A stretch of DNA of 50,727 nucleotides from Burkholderiaceae bacterium (GTDB lineage: Bacteria; Pseudomonadota; Gammaproteobacteria; Burkholderiales; Burkholderiaceae), in assembly GCA_023266335.1 (NCBI GenBank), contig JAHFQJ010000015.1, forward strand, positions 1-50,727. The letters are read 5' to 3'. Both the position numbers and the translations under genes were made by a program. This document shows positions 1-8,535 of this stretch, piece after piece; position 1 is the first letter of the stretch; the number at the start of each line of letters is the position of its first letter. The notes beneath the pieces were generated by a model. It saw only the letters and a program-made list of their open reading frames with translations. It did not search any database and was not told where the DNA came from.

Positions 1-69
1 ACATCTTACTTTTCCGCTTCTTATATAGCTCTCACTACCGCATCTTTGGCATTTACACATCTGGTTTAA
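1..69 (+). CDS. Probable transposase C-terminus (partial)
   Basis: Frame 1 is open from the window edge to a TAA at 67-69 and encodes 22 residues, beginning TSYFSASYIA and ending AFTHLV. Its place just inside a terminal repeat, and the hydrophobic small-residue-rich tail that many DDE transposases have, suggest the end of a transposase. No catalytic motif is in the window, so this rests on position and is an inference. Confidence 0.35.
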   Translation, partial: TSYFSASYIALTTASLAFTHLV

Positions 70-120
70 ATTTTAATTCTTTACTTATTATATCTTTAAC
101 TATCTATATTTAACACTCTC
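1..120 (+). mobile_element. Right end of an insertion sequence
   Basis: Positions 100-120 match, at 20 of 21 bases, the right terminal repeat of the 111-bp MITE at 21603-21713 (both run CTATCTATATTTAA, one different base, then ACTCTC). Upstream of this end an open frame stops at position 69, leaving about 30 bases between stop codon and terminal repeat. That is the usual layout of an insertion sequence end. The rest of the element lies outside the window, so the family is not identified. The flank at 121-128 should be one copy of a target duplication, by analogy with the 8-bp duplication at the MITE. Confidence 0.55.
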
Positions 121-195
121 AACTTTTTCAAAGCAATTTATAGAAATTAAAAAATCAGTTATTGCTTTAAGTATTAGAAATCTTTGCGTATGCAT
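121..195 (-). pseudogene. Prophage tail gene start, cut by the insertion sequence
   Basis: Twenty-five codons starting MHTQRFLILKAITDFL begin eight bases after the stop of the preceding head gene, then run straight into the terminal repeat ending at 120. The start resembles phage proteins of the tail-terminator or minor-tail type and sits where such a gene is expected after the gpFII-like gene. I read it as a tail gene disrupted by the insertion, so tail assembly from this prophage is doubtful. Whether the remaining part survives beyond the left edge cannot be seen. The family assignment is inferred from order only. Confidence 0.4.
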
Positions 196-203
196 ATTAA
201 TTA

Positions 204-500
204 TTAGTTATCCTTCATTAAAATAAACTTGCATAGTTCGCCGTCTTCTTGTATTCCGCCGTCCATAATTGTGTAAATCTGATTATCAACCATAATTTTT
301 TTATCTAATGCATCACCAAAATTATTAATTAAATTCAGCTGTTTACAATCACAAGTTTTACAAGTTAATGTATACAAAGTAGAACGTATGCCAATTTGTC
401 CGCTATGAAATACTTGGCTTTCGGCATCTAATATGCCTTTAAAAATATAGTTATTAAAACTGCATTCAACGCCAAATATATTTAAACTAGCGTCTATCAT
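204..500 (-). CDS. Phage head-tail joining protein, gpFII-like
   Basis: A 98-residue protein, overlapping the preceding small gene by ATGA (translational coupling). Its place at the end of the head module, after the capsid gene, is where lambda encodes FII, the protein that completes the head and offers the tail-docking surface. The beta-rich pattern (short alternating hydrophobic segments and a late segment NQIYTIMDGG) fits such a joiner. It carries a CKTCDCK cluster of three cysteines, unusual for the family. I see no diagnostic motif, so the role rests on synteny and size. Confidence 0.5.
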   Translation of the reverse strand: MIDASLNIFGVECSFNNYIFKGILDAESQVFHSGQIGIRSTLYTLTCKTCDCKQLNLINNFGDALDKKIMVDNQIYTIMDGGIQEDGELCKFILMKDN

Positions 501-664
501 GTTGTTTCTTTTTCTTTAGTTTTTTTACTCTCCTTATTTTCTATAGCTTCAAAAATATGCTGATAATTTAGGTAAGTATCTTCTGTAATTTCGATTTCCT
601 GACCGCCTTCATAAATTTGGTTATCTAGATTTATTTTCATACCTTGTCTTACTTGTACTTTCAT
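497..664 (-). CDS. Small prophage head-module protein
   Basis: A 55-residue protein beginning MKVQVRQGMK and ending in a charged lysine/glutamate tail. Its stop overlaps the start of the next gene by ATGA, and a GGGG motif lies six bases before its ATG, so it is probably translated in series with the capsid gene. Short proteins of this size often follow the major capsid gene in lambda-like prophages and are annotated as hypothetical or head-completion proteins. No separate gpD-like decoration protein was found nearby. Function unknown. Confidence 0.55.
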   Translation of the reverse strand: MKVQVRQGMKINLDNQIYEGGQEIEITEDTYLNYQHIFEAIENKESKKTKEKETT

Positions 665-691
665 TTTTACCCCTTAAATTTAATGTATAAA

Positions 692-2539
692 TTAAGCAAT
701 TGCATCAGTCATAATACTAAATGCCTTCGGCTGTCTTACTAACATATCAAGTGTTTGCATTACACGTAATTCAATCGCACCAGATGAATAACCTGAACCT
801 AAAGCATTAGGTAGAATATCTAATACACCCCATTCACCGATAATTAACTGGCTAAAATCACCAAAATAAATCTCGCTTAAATTTGTACCACTGCCTTTGG
901 TTAAATTACTACGGCATTGATTGGTTTTATTTACTGCATAACCATTAATAGTATTCGGAGTTGAGCCACGCATTCCGTCATCACTGCCGTTACGCCACAA
1001 ATATTCGCCTGTGGTAGATTTAAGCTTTTTCAAAGCTCCTACAATTTTAGGGTTAGTTAAATAACTTAAATTAGCATCTGAATAATTAGCTACAGCAATA
1101 GCAGTTTCCATATCAATTAAATGCTCGATAGTAATTGCTGCACCATTTGTACCGCCTATCACTGAATTTATGCCTGAAGTTCCCGCAATCCCTAAGGGCT
1201 GGTTAGATGTTCCTGTTCCGTATAAAGCAGTAGAGTCTAAAGCTAAAGCCATTACATTTAATAAATCATCGCGTACTAGGCTTTCAATATCAGGCGTACT
1301 TTGCTGTAACATATCGCGGGTAATTTTAGCTAAAGATACTAAATGCTTTCCGCCTGTCATTGATTTTTTGCTAAATGCTCCGCTACTTTCACTTACTGTT
1401 CCTGTTTCATTAATCCATGCAGCAGATGCTGAACTTATTTGAGTTGGAATATCAACATTACCGACTAAACCGCTTAGCATTCTTGCACCAAGCTGTAAAA
1501 CCATACATTTATTACGTAGAAGTTCTATAAATTCATTTGCTAATAAATCAGTTGCAATTAGGCTTGAACCGCCTGCTTTATCATATGCCCTTTTAGAGTT
1601 TCCCCAATTTATATTGGTTGGCATTAAAAAGCCTTGTGCGTTTATACCGCGTTTATTTTCTAAAGTTTTTGAAATTTCACGCTCAAAACCTGCTTTGCTC
1701 CAGTCATTTGAAATAAATGCCCGCGTTGCATTTAATATTGAATAACTGCGTTTTTCTTTTGCTGTTAAGTCTAAATCATCAGCTACACTTGTACCTAAAC
1801 TTACTACTTGTTGTTTTTTTAACTGGTTATCTAAAACTAATGATTTAACTTGGTCTATGCTTAAATTTTTAGTAATTGCTTCATCAGTAAACTTTTGCTC
1901 TAAATCAAAATTACGGCTAATTGCTATAATTTCATTGATACGTGCAAGCTCTGCACTGCGTATTTCTTCGATATTAATTTTATCTTCTGTTTTTTCTGAC
2001 ATTTGTTTATTTTCCTTTATTATTTCAATTTTTGAATCTTGTTCTAAATCTAAATTTCTACCCATTCCTACAGTATTATCAGCTGGCAAATTAACTATAC
2101 TGATTTCAGTTGCATACCATTTTGTAAATAGATAAGTTTCGTTTGGAAGTTCTTTATATTGAGTTGCACCATAGCCAAAACTTACATTGCGTAAAAATCC
2201 GTCATCAATTAATTTTTTTATATTATTTGCATCAGGTAAATCTGCAAAGGTTATTGAGCAGTAAAGCTTTTTTTCATTTAAACTTAGCCAAGAGCGGTTA
2301 ATTTTTCCGATAGGTAATCCTTTGCTGTCATGGTTCCATAGTAGTACGCCTCCGTCGTTTAATCTTGTTAAATCAATATTATCTGCATTTGAATGTTCTA
2401 GAATTTCAGTACCGAACCATCTTTGTACAGGTTGCTCCGAGCTAAAAGAAAATGTATAACTATTTTCTTCTGCATTTTTATCTATACTAGAAAAAGTAAA
2501 AGACCTTTTCAGGTCTTTATTTAAAATATTTTTAGGCAT
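692..2539 (-). CDS. Prohead protease-major capsid fusion protein
   Basis: A 615-residue polyprotein. Residues 1-155 resemble an HK97-type prohead serine protease (WNHDSKGLPIGK, then FLRNVSFGY and the ATEISIVNLPAD strand). Residues 180-240 are charged and coiled-coil-like, as in a scaffold (delta) domain. Residues about 290-615 are an HK97-fold major capsid protein (SKAGFEREISK, GTSNQPLGIAG, NGYAVNKTNQC). A second start lies at residue 180 (ATG at 2000-2002), with AAAGGAAAA in front at good spacing, so a shorter scaffold-plus-capsid product of 436 residues is likely made from the same gene. The gene follows portal with six bases between them. It would build the icosahedral head. Confidence 0.85.
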   Translation of the reverse strand: MPKNILNKDLKRSFTFSSIDKNAEENSYTFSFSSEQPVQRWFGTEILEHSNADNIDLTRLNDGGVLLWNHDSKGLPIGKINRSWLSLNEKKLYCSITFADLPDANNIKKLIDDGFLRNVSFGYGATQYKELPNETYLFTKWYATEISIVNLPADNTVGMGRNLDLEQDSKIEIIKENKQMSEKTEDKINIEEIRSAELARINEIIAISRNFDLEQKFTDEAITKNLSIDQVKSLVLDNQLKKQQVVSLGTSVADDLDLTAKEKRSYSILNATRAFISNDWSKAGFEREISKTLENKRGINAQGFLMPTNINWGNSKRAYDKAGGSSLIATDLLANEFIELLRNKCMVLQLGARMLSGLVGNVDIPTQISSASAAWINETGTVSESSGAFSKKSMTGGKHLVSLAKITRDMLQQSTPDIESLVRDDLLNVMALALDSTALYGTGTSNQPLGIAGTSGINSVIGGTNGAAITIEHLIDMETAIAVANYSDANLSYLTNPKIVGALKKLKSTTGEYLWRNGSDDGMRGSTPNTINGYAVNKTNQCRSNLTKGSGTNLSEIYFGDFSQLIIGEWGVLDILPNALGSGYSSGAIELRVMQTLDMLVRQPKAFSIMTDAIA

Positions 2540-2545
2540 TATTAT

Positions 2546-4108
2546 TTACTCATTATTACTTTGGTTATTTTCATCAGATTGCTTATTTTGATTCTGCTTT
2601 TTTTCTTGCTTTTCTTGATTGTTTTGCCCTTCATAATGCAAAGTATCAAAATCTAAATCTAGTTTTTGCAATTCTTCACGTTCGCTTGCATGGTTTTTAA
2701 ATACGTCCTGCGGGTCTTGTCCGCCGCTGGTTTGACTTATTACATCACTAATTGTCATAAATCCTGATTTAACTGCTTGAGTTGCAGCTTGTACTTCTTT
2801 TGTTGGGTCTACCCAGCTCCAGCCACGCGGTTTAAAACTAACGCTTAAATATTCTTTTTTATTGCTGAAATAATTAGAAATATTAATTTTATTAGATAAA
2901 ACTATTGCATCTAAAAAATGCTCATGAAGTTTTTGCCTAAATCCGCGTATATACCAGCTTTGCAGAACTTTGTATTGGTCTCTGTCATCAAGTAAAGCTA
3001 AACGGCTAGATGAATAATTGCTTTGCGAATAATCACGGCTTGCACTTTCGTAACTTACGCCAACACCTGAACACATTCCGCGTAACATATAGCGGATAAA
3101 ACTTTCTGCCCCTGTATTTGGTCGTGCTGGATTAAATCCTGTAAATTTCTCACCAATATTTAATTTTGCTATTTGCCCCGATGAAAATTCCAGCACTTCT
3201 TCGCCATTTTCTTCATTTTCAGCTAATCCACTGGTAATTCTGCCTTCGCTTTCAATAAAACCCATTAAACTCGCACTTGCTCTTGCACTTACAACTTCTG
3301 CGTTTTCATATTCGCCAAGGTGGCGGAGGCGATTTATTGTGCTATGTAACCAAGGTACACCGCGTGTTTGTCCTATTCTTTCATGTAAATATAAATGTAT
3401 TATTTCGCTGGCTGGTATTGTAATTAGTTTCAGCGGTGCTTTTTTAAATAGATAATCCTGCGGGTGCTGTGCATAAAAATGATAATATTGTGGTCTGCCG
3501 AATTGATTAACTTCTACACCCATTCTGACTTGATTATTTGAATTAATCGGACTTACTGCAATATTTTGATTTACCAATCTATCAGGTTCTATTAGTTCTA
3601 AAGCTAATGGTATATTCTCTTTGCCTACAGGCTGTTTTACGATGCGTATAATTGCTTCGCCGTTTTCCATAAGTGAGCCAATAATAAGGCGTTCCATATC
3701 ATGAAAATGTAATTTACCTGCAACATCGCAATTATCAGACTTGCACCAATCAAGCCAAATATTTTCAATTTCGCTATTTAGTTTATCGTTAAGATTTTCA
3801 TTAGCCTTTTTAATCGTGCATTGAGTTGCTACTCCTTGCCCGATAACATTATTTTGAATTAACCTTTTTATATTTCTTGCGTAATCATTATCACGAATTA
3901 AGCTTCTTGAACGGTTGCGTAATATAACTAAATCTTGATTAATTATGCTATCAGTACTTGCTCCTGTCGCAAACCAATCTGCATGTTTTGCACTTCGCAT
4001 TGCTCCTGCGTAATTTCTTTTTTTATGGGTTTCAAATTCTTGCTCTTTTATTATTGGTTTTTTAAATCTATTCAATAAATTTGTAAAAATATTAGCAGTT
4101 TTAGCCAC
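2546..4108 (-). CDS. Phage portal protein, lambda gpB family
   Basis: A 520-residue portal protein that forms the ring through which DNA enters and leaves the capsid. Recognisable segments include an N-terminal RNYAGAMRSAKHADWF, the GVPWLHSTINRLRHLGEYE helix region and GVSYESASRDYSQSNYSSSR, all typical of the lambda portal family. The last 40 residues are a low-complexity Q/N/K tail. Its start overlaps the end of the gpW-like gene by eight bases. The order terminase, joiner, portal, protease-capsid is that of lambda. Confidence 0.9.
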   Translation of the reverse strand: MAKTANIFTNLLNRFKKPIIKEQEFETHKKRNYAGAMRSAKHADWFATGASTDSIINQDLVILRNRSRSLIRDNDYARNIKRLIQNNVIGQGVATQCTIKKANENLNDKLNSEIENIWLDWCKSDNCDVAGKLHFHDMERLIIGSLMENGEAIIRIVKQPVGKENIPLALELIEPDRLVNQNIAVSPINSNNQVRMGVEVNQFGRPQYYHFYAQHPQDYLFKKAPLKLITIPASEIIHLYLHERIGQTRGVPWLHSTINRLRHLGEYENAEVVSARASASLMGFIESEGRITSGLAENEENGEEVLEFSSGQIAKLNIGEKFTGFNPARPNTGAESFIRYMLRGMCSGVGVSYESASRDYSQSNYSSSRLALLDDRDQYKVLQSWYIRGFRQKLHEHFLDAIVLSNKINISNYFSNKKEYLSVSFKPRGWSWVDPTKEVQAATQAVKSGFMTISDVISQTSGGQDPQDVFKNHASEREELQKLDLDFDTLHYEGQNNQEKQEKKQNQNKQSDENNQSNNE

Positions 4109-4658
4109 GAGTAAATCCTATATTAATCATCTTATTATGCTTTTTATTCGATAAAACTTGCCTAGATATTGCCGCTTGTTTTTCCCAATAATTAGCTAAT
4201 TCAATTAATTCGTTTAAGGTTTGAAACTCAATAACTCTTGTACCTATTTGAAGTTTTTTAACTAAAATACCTTCATTATTAAATTTAGCTAAAGCTTTTT
4301 GGCATTCTGCTAAAGCTTTTTCTGCTTCACTTCTGGCATCAAAGTTTTGTAAATTACTTAAATCAGGCTTAACCACTAAAGTAAATTGCTCTACTGTTTC
4401 ACGATTATTGGCGTTATTCCAACTAATAACTACTGCACATGTATAATTGCCAGCTTCTAAAGCTAAAGATTTGCTAACTGAAAGTTCACAAACCCAGCCA
4501 TTATTATTTTGTATATCTATAATATCTAGTGCATTTACTCCACGCATAACTAAAGTTAATGCATGAGTATTACTCATAGCCTGACTACCATCTTTTAAAA
4601 TAACAGTATCAAAATTAAAAATATGGCTGTCTCCTGCCACCAAATATATATTATTCAT
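4101..4658 (-). CDS. gpW-like head-tail joiner with extra N-terminal domain
   Basis: A 185-residue protein between terminase large subunit and portal, the site of W in lambda. Residues about 110-185 look like gpW: an alpha helix (SEAEKALAECQKALAKF), a two-stranded region ending GTRVIEFQTLNELIELANY, and a basic aromatic end (INIGFTRG). Lambda gpW is only about 68 residues, so residues 1-100 are additional. They begin NIYLVAGDSHIFNFDTV and read as a beta-sandwich, similar in pattern to small Ig-like or BppU-like phage domains. The start overlaps the terminase stop (ATGA). The gpW assignment rests on pattern and order. Confidence 0.55.
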   Translation of the reverse strand: MNNIYLVAGDSHIFNFDTVILKDGSQAMSNTHALTLVMRGVNALDIIDIQNNNGWVCELSVSKSLALEAGNYTCAVVISWNNANNRETVEQFTLVVKPDLSNLQNFDARSEAEKALAECQKALAKFNNEGILVKKLQIGTRVIEFQTLNELIELANYWEKQAAISRQVLSNKKHNKMINIGFTRG

Positions 4659-6661
4659 AACCAGCCTTGCCTTTTAGGTCTTTTATTAATTTTCATCGGT
4701 TTATTTTGTTTAATTTCTAGATTTTCTATATTTTTTGTTATATTTTCCTGATTTTTAATCGTACGCTTTTGAATATAATCCCAGTCATTTTCACGCATTA
4801 GATGTATTTTTAAAGCACGTGCAGCATGTAAAGCATAAACTTCTAAGTCAATCGCTTCGTTTGGTCTGCCCAATTTACGTTGCCATACCAATTTGATTGC
4901 ACCATTTCGTCTAACTGGAGCTTTAACTTCGGCTTGTAATTGCTCAAAATAATTTGTTTCTATAGATTGCGGATAATGCATTCTACCTGCACCAATTCCA
5001 GATAATGTTAATCTGCCTCTATCGCCAATTATTAAATCTTTAGCTTTTGAAACACCTACAATAAACGGACTTAATCCATATTTTGATGCTTTAGTATTTA
5101 TATAATTTGTATCAATACTCGACTTTGGTTTAGCAAATATTTCAGCATCTGCACTACTTGAGCCTTTAATTGCCATAACTAAGCAGTTACTAGTTTGATG
5201 ACTGCGTACATATTGATAAACGCCATCGCTGGTTGTTCCATCAGAACTGTCAATACTGCAGGCTTTAATTACAAATGTGTTTTTATGTTTATCTAAATAC
5301 GGTGTAAATAAAACTTTGTTTAAATCCTGCCAACATATATCTTGGATATTCGCAGGGTTTCCGTATAATTTATGATGACAAATTAACCAGCTTTCTTCTG
5401 CTCTGCCCCATGCTCTAATCATAACTTCTAAACGGTCATGCTGAACATCAACGCCTGCGGTTAAAATTAAAGCTCCGCTATCGCTTGGCACTTCGTTAAT
5501 TTCATAATTGCCGATTCGTCTTTCTAAACCTTCAGTAGATAATTTTTCATTACTTACTGCATAGGGCAAACCCATCGAGCTATTAATAAATGTGATTAAT
5601 GCTCCAATATCTCCTAAACTAGCCTCGTGCTGAGCAGTTAGCCATTTTTCCATAAGTACAGCAAAGCGTGAGCCGTAAAACGGACTATATAATTCATTCA
5701 AATAAAAGCCAGCAATACCATTACTAGTAGCTGTAGCTTGCCATCTACCATTTACTACATTTCTGTTTTTTTGTATATCGTCCCAGACGCAACCACAGTG
5801 CGGGCAAGTATAATAAGCAGATTCAGGTTTTTTATTTGCAAATATAGAGTGATTTAAGTTTTTATCCTCAATACATTTTAAATTATCAAAACTTAATGCA
5901 TGTTCTTCACTGCATTCATGACAAGGAATTAAACCAATTCTTTTATCCGATATTTGCATTTCTGCTTCAACCGCAGAAACTCCGCCAATGGTTGGCGTAC
6001 CGCCGATAATAATTTTATGGTTGTCATAAGTTTTTACACGTTCTTTAGCTAACTTTATACTGTCGCCTTGGTTTTTAAGGTTAGCATTGCAATCATCAGG
6101 TTCTTCAACAATTACGCGTCTAATTGGCGTAGATTTTACCGAAGCAGGAGAATTAGAACCCACCAACTTTAAAAATCCGCCGTCAAATCTTTTAAATAAT
6201 TGTCTTTGCTGGGCTTTTCTACTGGTTAAAGGGATTTTAATTTTTAACCTAGGTGTAGCTAAAACCATAGGTTCAAACTTTTCAGCCATATAATCTTTAG
6301 CTGCACCTTCTTTTGCAAAAACAATTAGCATCGGGCTTGGGCTTAAATCAATCCATGCACCCAAGGCATTACCAACAACGCCCGAAGTCCAAGCAACTTG
6401 GGCAGACTTTTGGCAAACTATTTCACGAATTCTAGGGTCATCAAGTGCATCAAGCGGGCTATTTTCCCATAATAAATATGGTGTAATGCTTAAATCGTAT
6501 TTACCTGCTCTTGAGGCTTCAACTGGCGATAGAAAACGGAATTTATTTGCCCAATCTTTTATCTTCATGCGTAACGGCGGTCGCCACATTTTTATAGCTT
6601 TTTGCAATGCATTTTTAACCGAACCACCCATAATATATAAGTGTTTCTTGGTTAATTGCAT
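4655..6661 (-). CDS. Phage terminase large subunit, gpA family
   Basis: A 668-residue packaging motor and nuclease of the lambda gpA type. Visible features: the N-terminal WANKFRFLSPVEASRAGKYD and TPYLLWENSPLDAL block, the ATPase start IVCQKSAQVAWTSG, a Walker B-like RRVIVEEPDDC, the coupling segment IIIGGTPTIGG, a zinc-finger-like pair (LIPCHECS and YYTCPHCGCVW), and the nuclease start TAGVDVQHDRLEV. In the usual SAQVGWS version of the P-loop-like segment the glycine is alanine here. Length agrees with the family. It acts with the small subunit just upstream to cut and package DNA, probably at a cos site. Confidence 0.92.
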   Translation of the reverse strand: MQLTKKHLYIMGGSVKNALQKAIKMWRPPLRMKIKDWANKFRFLSPVEASRAGKYDLSITPYLLWENSPLDALDDPRIREIVCQKSAQVAWTSGVVGNALGAWIDLSPSPMLIVFAKEGAAKDYMAEKFEPMVLATPRLKIKIPLTSRKAQQRQLFKRFDGGFLKLVGSNSPASVKSTPIRRVIVEEPDDCNANLKNQGDSIKLAKERVKTYDNHKIIIGGTPTIGGVSAVEAEMQISDKRIGLIPCHECSEEHALSFDNLKCIEDKNLNHSIFANKKPESAYYTCPHCGCVWDDIQKNRNVVNGRWQATATSNGIAGFYLNELYSPFYGSRFAVLMEKWLTAQHEASLGDIGALITFINSSMGLPYAVSNEKLSTEGLERRIGNYEINEVPSDSGALILTAGVDVQHDRLEVMIRAWGRAEESWLICHHKLYGNPANIQDICWQDLNKVLFTPYLDKHKNTFVIKACSIDSSDGTTSDGVYQYVRSHQTSNCLVMAIKGSSSADAEIFAKPKSSIDTNYINTKASKYGLSPFIVGVSKAKDLIIGDRGRLTLSGIGAGRMHYPQSIETNYFEQLQAEVKAPVRRNGAIKLVWQRKLGRPNEAIDLEVYALHAARALKIHLMRENDWDYIQKRTIKNQENITKNIENLEIKQNKPMKINKRPKRQGWL

Positions 6662-6681
6662 TAATCTAAATCCTTATTCTT

Positions 6682-7155
6682 TTATTCTATATCTTCAATT
6701 TTTTCCTCTTCGTCTTCATCATCTAAGTTATCCATAGATGCACTTAATTTAAGCAAACATGTTTCAATTTTATTAAGCAAAATATTTTCATCTACATCTA
6801 CGCCGTATCTTGCTTTTATTTCTGTAGCTAAAGTTAAAGGTAAGCCTAGTAAATCTTGTCTGCATGCTGTTACTCTAGTATTCCAAGCTGCTGAAATCAT
6901 ATCAAGCGGTGCTAACATTTCTAAATCTTTCATCAAAGCTAGTTCTTCACGGTCGCCTTTTATTCTATCCAATCTATCCTTTGGTGTTTCCACCATAACT
7001 TTGTTTACTTCCCTTCTTGTATACCAATTTATTACGTCTTTTGTTTCGTATTCAGTGCCTTGTCTTGGTAATGGAGGGTCTTCTTTTAACCACTGCGTAA
7101 GGCTTCGCTCGGTTACACCTAAAATTTGCGCTAATGTTTTTTTATTAACTTTCAT
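6682..7155 (-). CDS. Phage terminase small subunit, Nu1-like
   Basis: A 157-residue DNA-packaging protein. Residues 1-50 form a winged helix-turn-helix (NKKTLAQILGVTERSLTQW, then DVINWYTRREV), as in Nu1, which binds the cos region. The remainder is helical (GDREELALMKDLEMLAPLDMI), as expected for the part that dimerises and contacts the large subunit, and ends in an acidic EDEEEKIEDIE tail. It lies 20 bases upstream of the large subunit. Confidence 0.85.
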   Translation of the reverse strand: MKVNKKTLAQILGVTERSLTQWLKEDPPLPRQGTEYETKDVINWYTRREVNKVMVETPKDRLDRIKGDREELALMKDLEMLAPLDMISAAWNTRVTACRQDLLGLPLTLATEIKARYGVDVDENILLNKIETCLLKLSASMDNLDDEDEEEKIEDIE

Positions 7156-7210
7156 GCAGGAATAACCGAAAAGGGAAGGAAGTCCTAAGAAAAAATATAT
7201 CTAGAAAAAT

Positions 7211-7230
7211 TCTGCGGGTCCGCCGTCGTA
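7211..7230. other. Candidate cos (packaging) region
   Basis: In the 115-base gap before the Nu1-like gene there is a short GC-rich island, TGCGGGTCCGCCGTCG, in otherwise strongly AT-rich DNA. Its core GCGG-GT-CCGC is an inverted repeat. Lambda-type phages have cos directly upstream of nu1, so this is the best place in the window for the packaging cut. No exact similarity to a known cos is claimed. Confidence 0.3.
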
Positions 7231-7270
7231 TCAAAAAAATGCTGGGAAGTACCTTTTTTTATACATAAAT

Positions 7271-7903
7271 TTAGATTTTTGATGTAAAGTAATCAATCTC
7301 ATGTGCTAGTAGGCTTTGATATTTATCGATAATAAATTTATTAAAGTTGATAATAATTCTTTCATCTAACATCGTTGTTGGCACTGTCATTGAATAAATA
7401 GCTTTTGTCATTTGCTGCTTGCCTGTAATTTTTCTAGTTATGCCTTGTTTAGTTGTAAATGTTTTGGTTTTGATTATCGTTTTATTGTTATATCTTGACC
7501 AAATGCCACTGTACTCACTGCCATTATCATGACTAATTTTAGCCTTGAATGGTGCAGAGTAATTATCATTTGCTTTTATCGTATTTGTACCAAGCATTCC
7601 CATATTTATATTTAATATCCCTTTAGATAATTTGAAGGCATAAGCGTTTACAGGCAATGGCTTACCTTTAGCAACTAAGCTTCCGTATAATTTATTACTA
7701 TTGGGGCGATTAATAGATATATCACGCTTACTATACTTTATTTTTATTCCATATAGTTCAGTAATTTGTCGTGATACTTGGGTTTTTGCTTGATTAAGTG
7801 CTTTATTTAATGCACTCGACATGGCTTTTTGTGTTTGTTTTTCTACTTGATTTATAAATTTTGATAATTCATTAAAGTTATGTTTTAGTGTTACTTTTAT
7901 CAT
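7271..7903 (-). CDS. Prophage minor tail protein Z-like
   Basis: A 210-residue basic protein resembling lambda gpZ-type minor tail proteins: the N-terminal helix ending KAMSSALNKALNQAKTQVSRQITELYGI, followed by KYSKRDI and beta-rich segments (AYAFKLSKGILNIN). Members help complete the tail tip for joining. In lambda Z follows FII; here it lies upstream of the terminase genes, a displaced order. It is separated from the Nu1-like gene by the candidate cos region. Confidence 0.65.
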   Translation of the reverse strand: MIKVTLKHNFNELSKFINQVEKQTQKAMSSALNKALNQAKTQVSRQITELYGIKIKYSKRDISINRPNSNKLYGSLVAKGKPLPVNAYAFKLSKGILNINMGMLGTNTIKANDNYSAPFKAKISHDNGSEYSGIWSRYNNKTIIKTKTFTTKQGITRKITGKQQMTKAIYSMTVPTTMLDERIIINFNKFIIDKYQSLLAHEIDYFTSKI

Positions 7904-7951
7904 GCGTACAAATCCACCATAGCTAAATTGTATACAAAGACTGACACATTT

Positions 7952-8326
7952 TCAAGCATATTTTGAATTATTTTTAATATTATTATTGAAATACTCAATT
8001 AATGAATTAAGAAACTTTATTTTATGCCTTAAAAATGTTCTTTCTTCTAAACCAAGCTCTTTTGCTTTCTCATTATTAGTTAAATGGGTTAATGTATAAG
8101 CAACCTTTGCCAGCTTACGATAAATGCCGTTAGCTATTTTGCCGATGGCTAAATCAATATCAATAATAAATCCAATATCATAACTATGCAGAGATGTTTT
8201 AGACGGCATGGCTAATCTATATGCACATGATTGCTTGTACCACAGCATATTATTTGCACCGCCGCCTCTAGCTACATATTCGCCCCAGTTATATAGCTCT
8301 TTTTCAATTGTTTTTATGTTATGCAT
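7952..8326 (-). CDS. Phage late regulator, antiterminator Q-like
   Basis: A 124-residue protein with ELYNWGEYVARGGGANNMLWY near the start, a pattern (W, glycine run, aromatic) seen in Q-like antitermination proteins and related phage regulators, and a C-terminal helix-turn-helix-like segment (NNEKAKELGLEERTFLRHKIK). A clear GGAG ribosome site precedes the ATG. It is placed between the replication genes and the packaging/head genes, where late-gene regulators lie. Assignment is tentative. Confidence 0.45.
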   Translation of the reverse strand: MHNIKTIEKELYNWGEYVARGGGANNMLWYKQSCAYRLAMPSKTSLHSYDIGFIIDIDLAIGKIANGIYRKLAKVAYTLTHLTNNEKAKELGLEERTFLRHKIKFLNSLIEYFNNNIKNNSKYA

Positions 8327-8373
8327 ATTATCTCCATTATTATTTTTAGTAAATGCAAACCCACTCTATTTTT

Positions 8374-8535
8374 CTATTTTTTATTAGTAATTTTTATCTT
8401 TCTAAAATCAAACTTTGCTTGCAATTTATTAAATGTAGCTCTTTGTAAGATATAAATTTCATTATTAATATCATCAATTTGCTTTTTCAATGCTCTTAAT
8501 TTTTGCTTTTTACGCATGATAGTTTTATTATTCAT
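8374..8535 (-). CDS. Small basic phage protein
   Basis: A 53-residue frame starting MNNKTIMRKKQKLRALKKQ. Its ATG overlaps the end of the nuclease gene (ATGAATAA), so it is probably translated by coupling. It reads as one long basic amphipathic helix (coiled-coil-like heptads through residue 35). No family recognised; it could be a regulator accessory or DNA-binding peptide. Confidence 0.45.
   Translation of the reverse strand: MNNKTIMRKKQKLRALKKQIDDINNEIYILQRATFNKLQAKFDFRKIKITNKK

Noticed and set aside
1170-2135. Plus-strand frames opposite the capsid gene
   Set aside because: Composition is that of antisense shadows and they have no start signals; the minus-strand gene has clear motifs.
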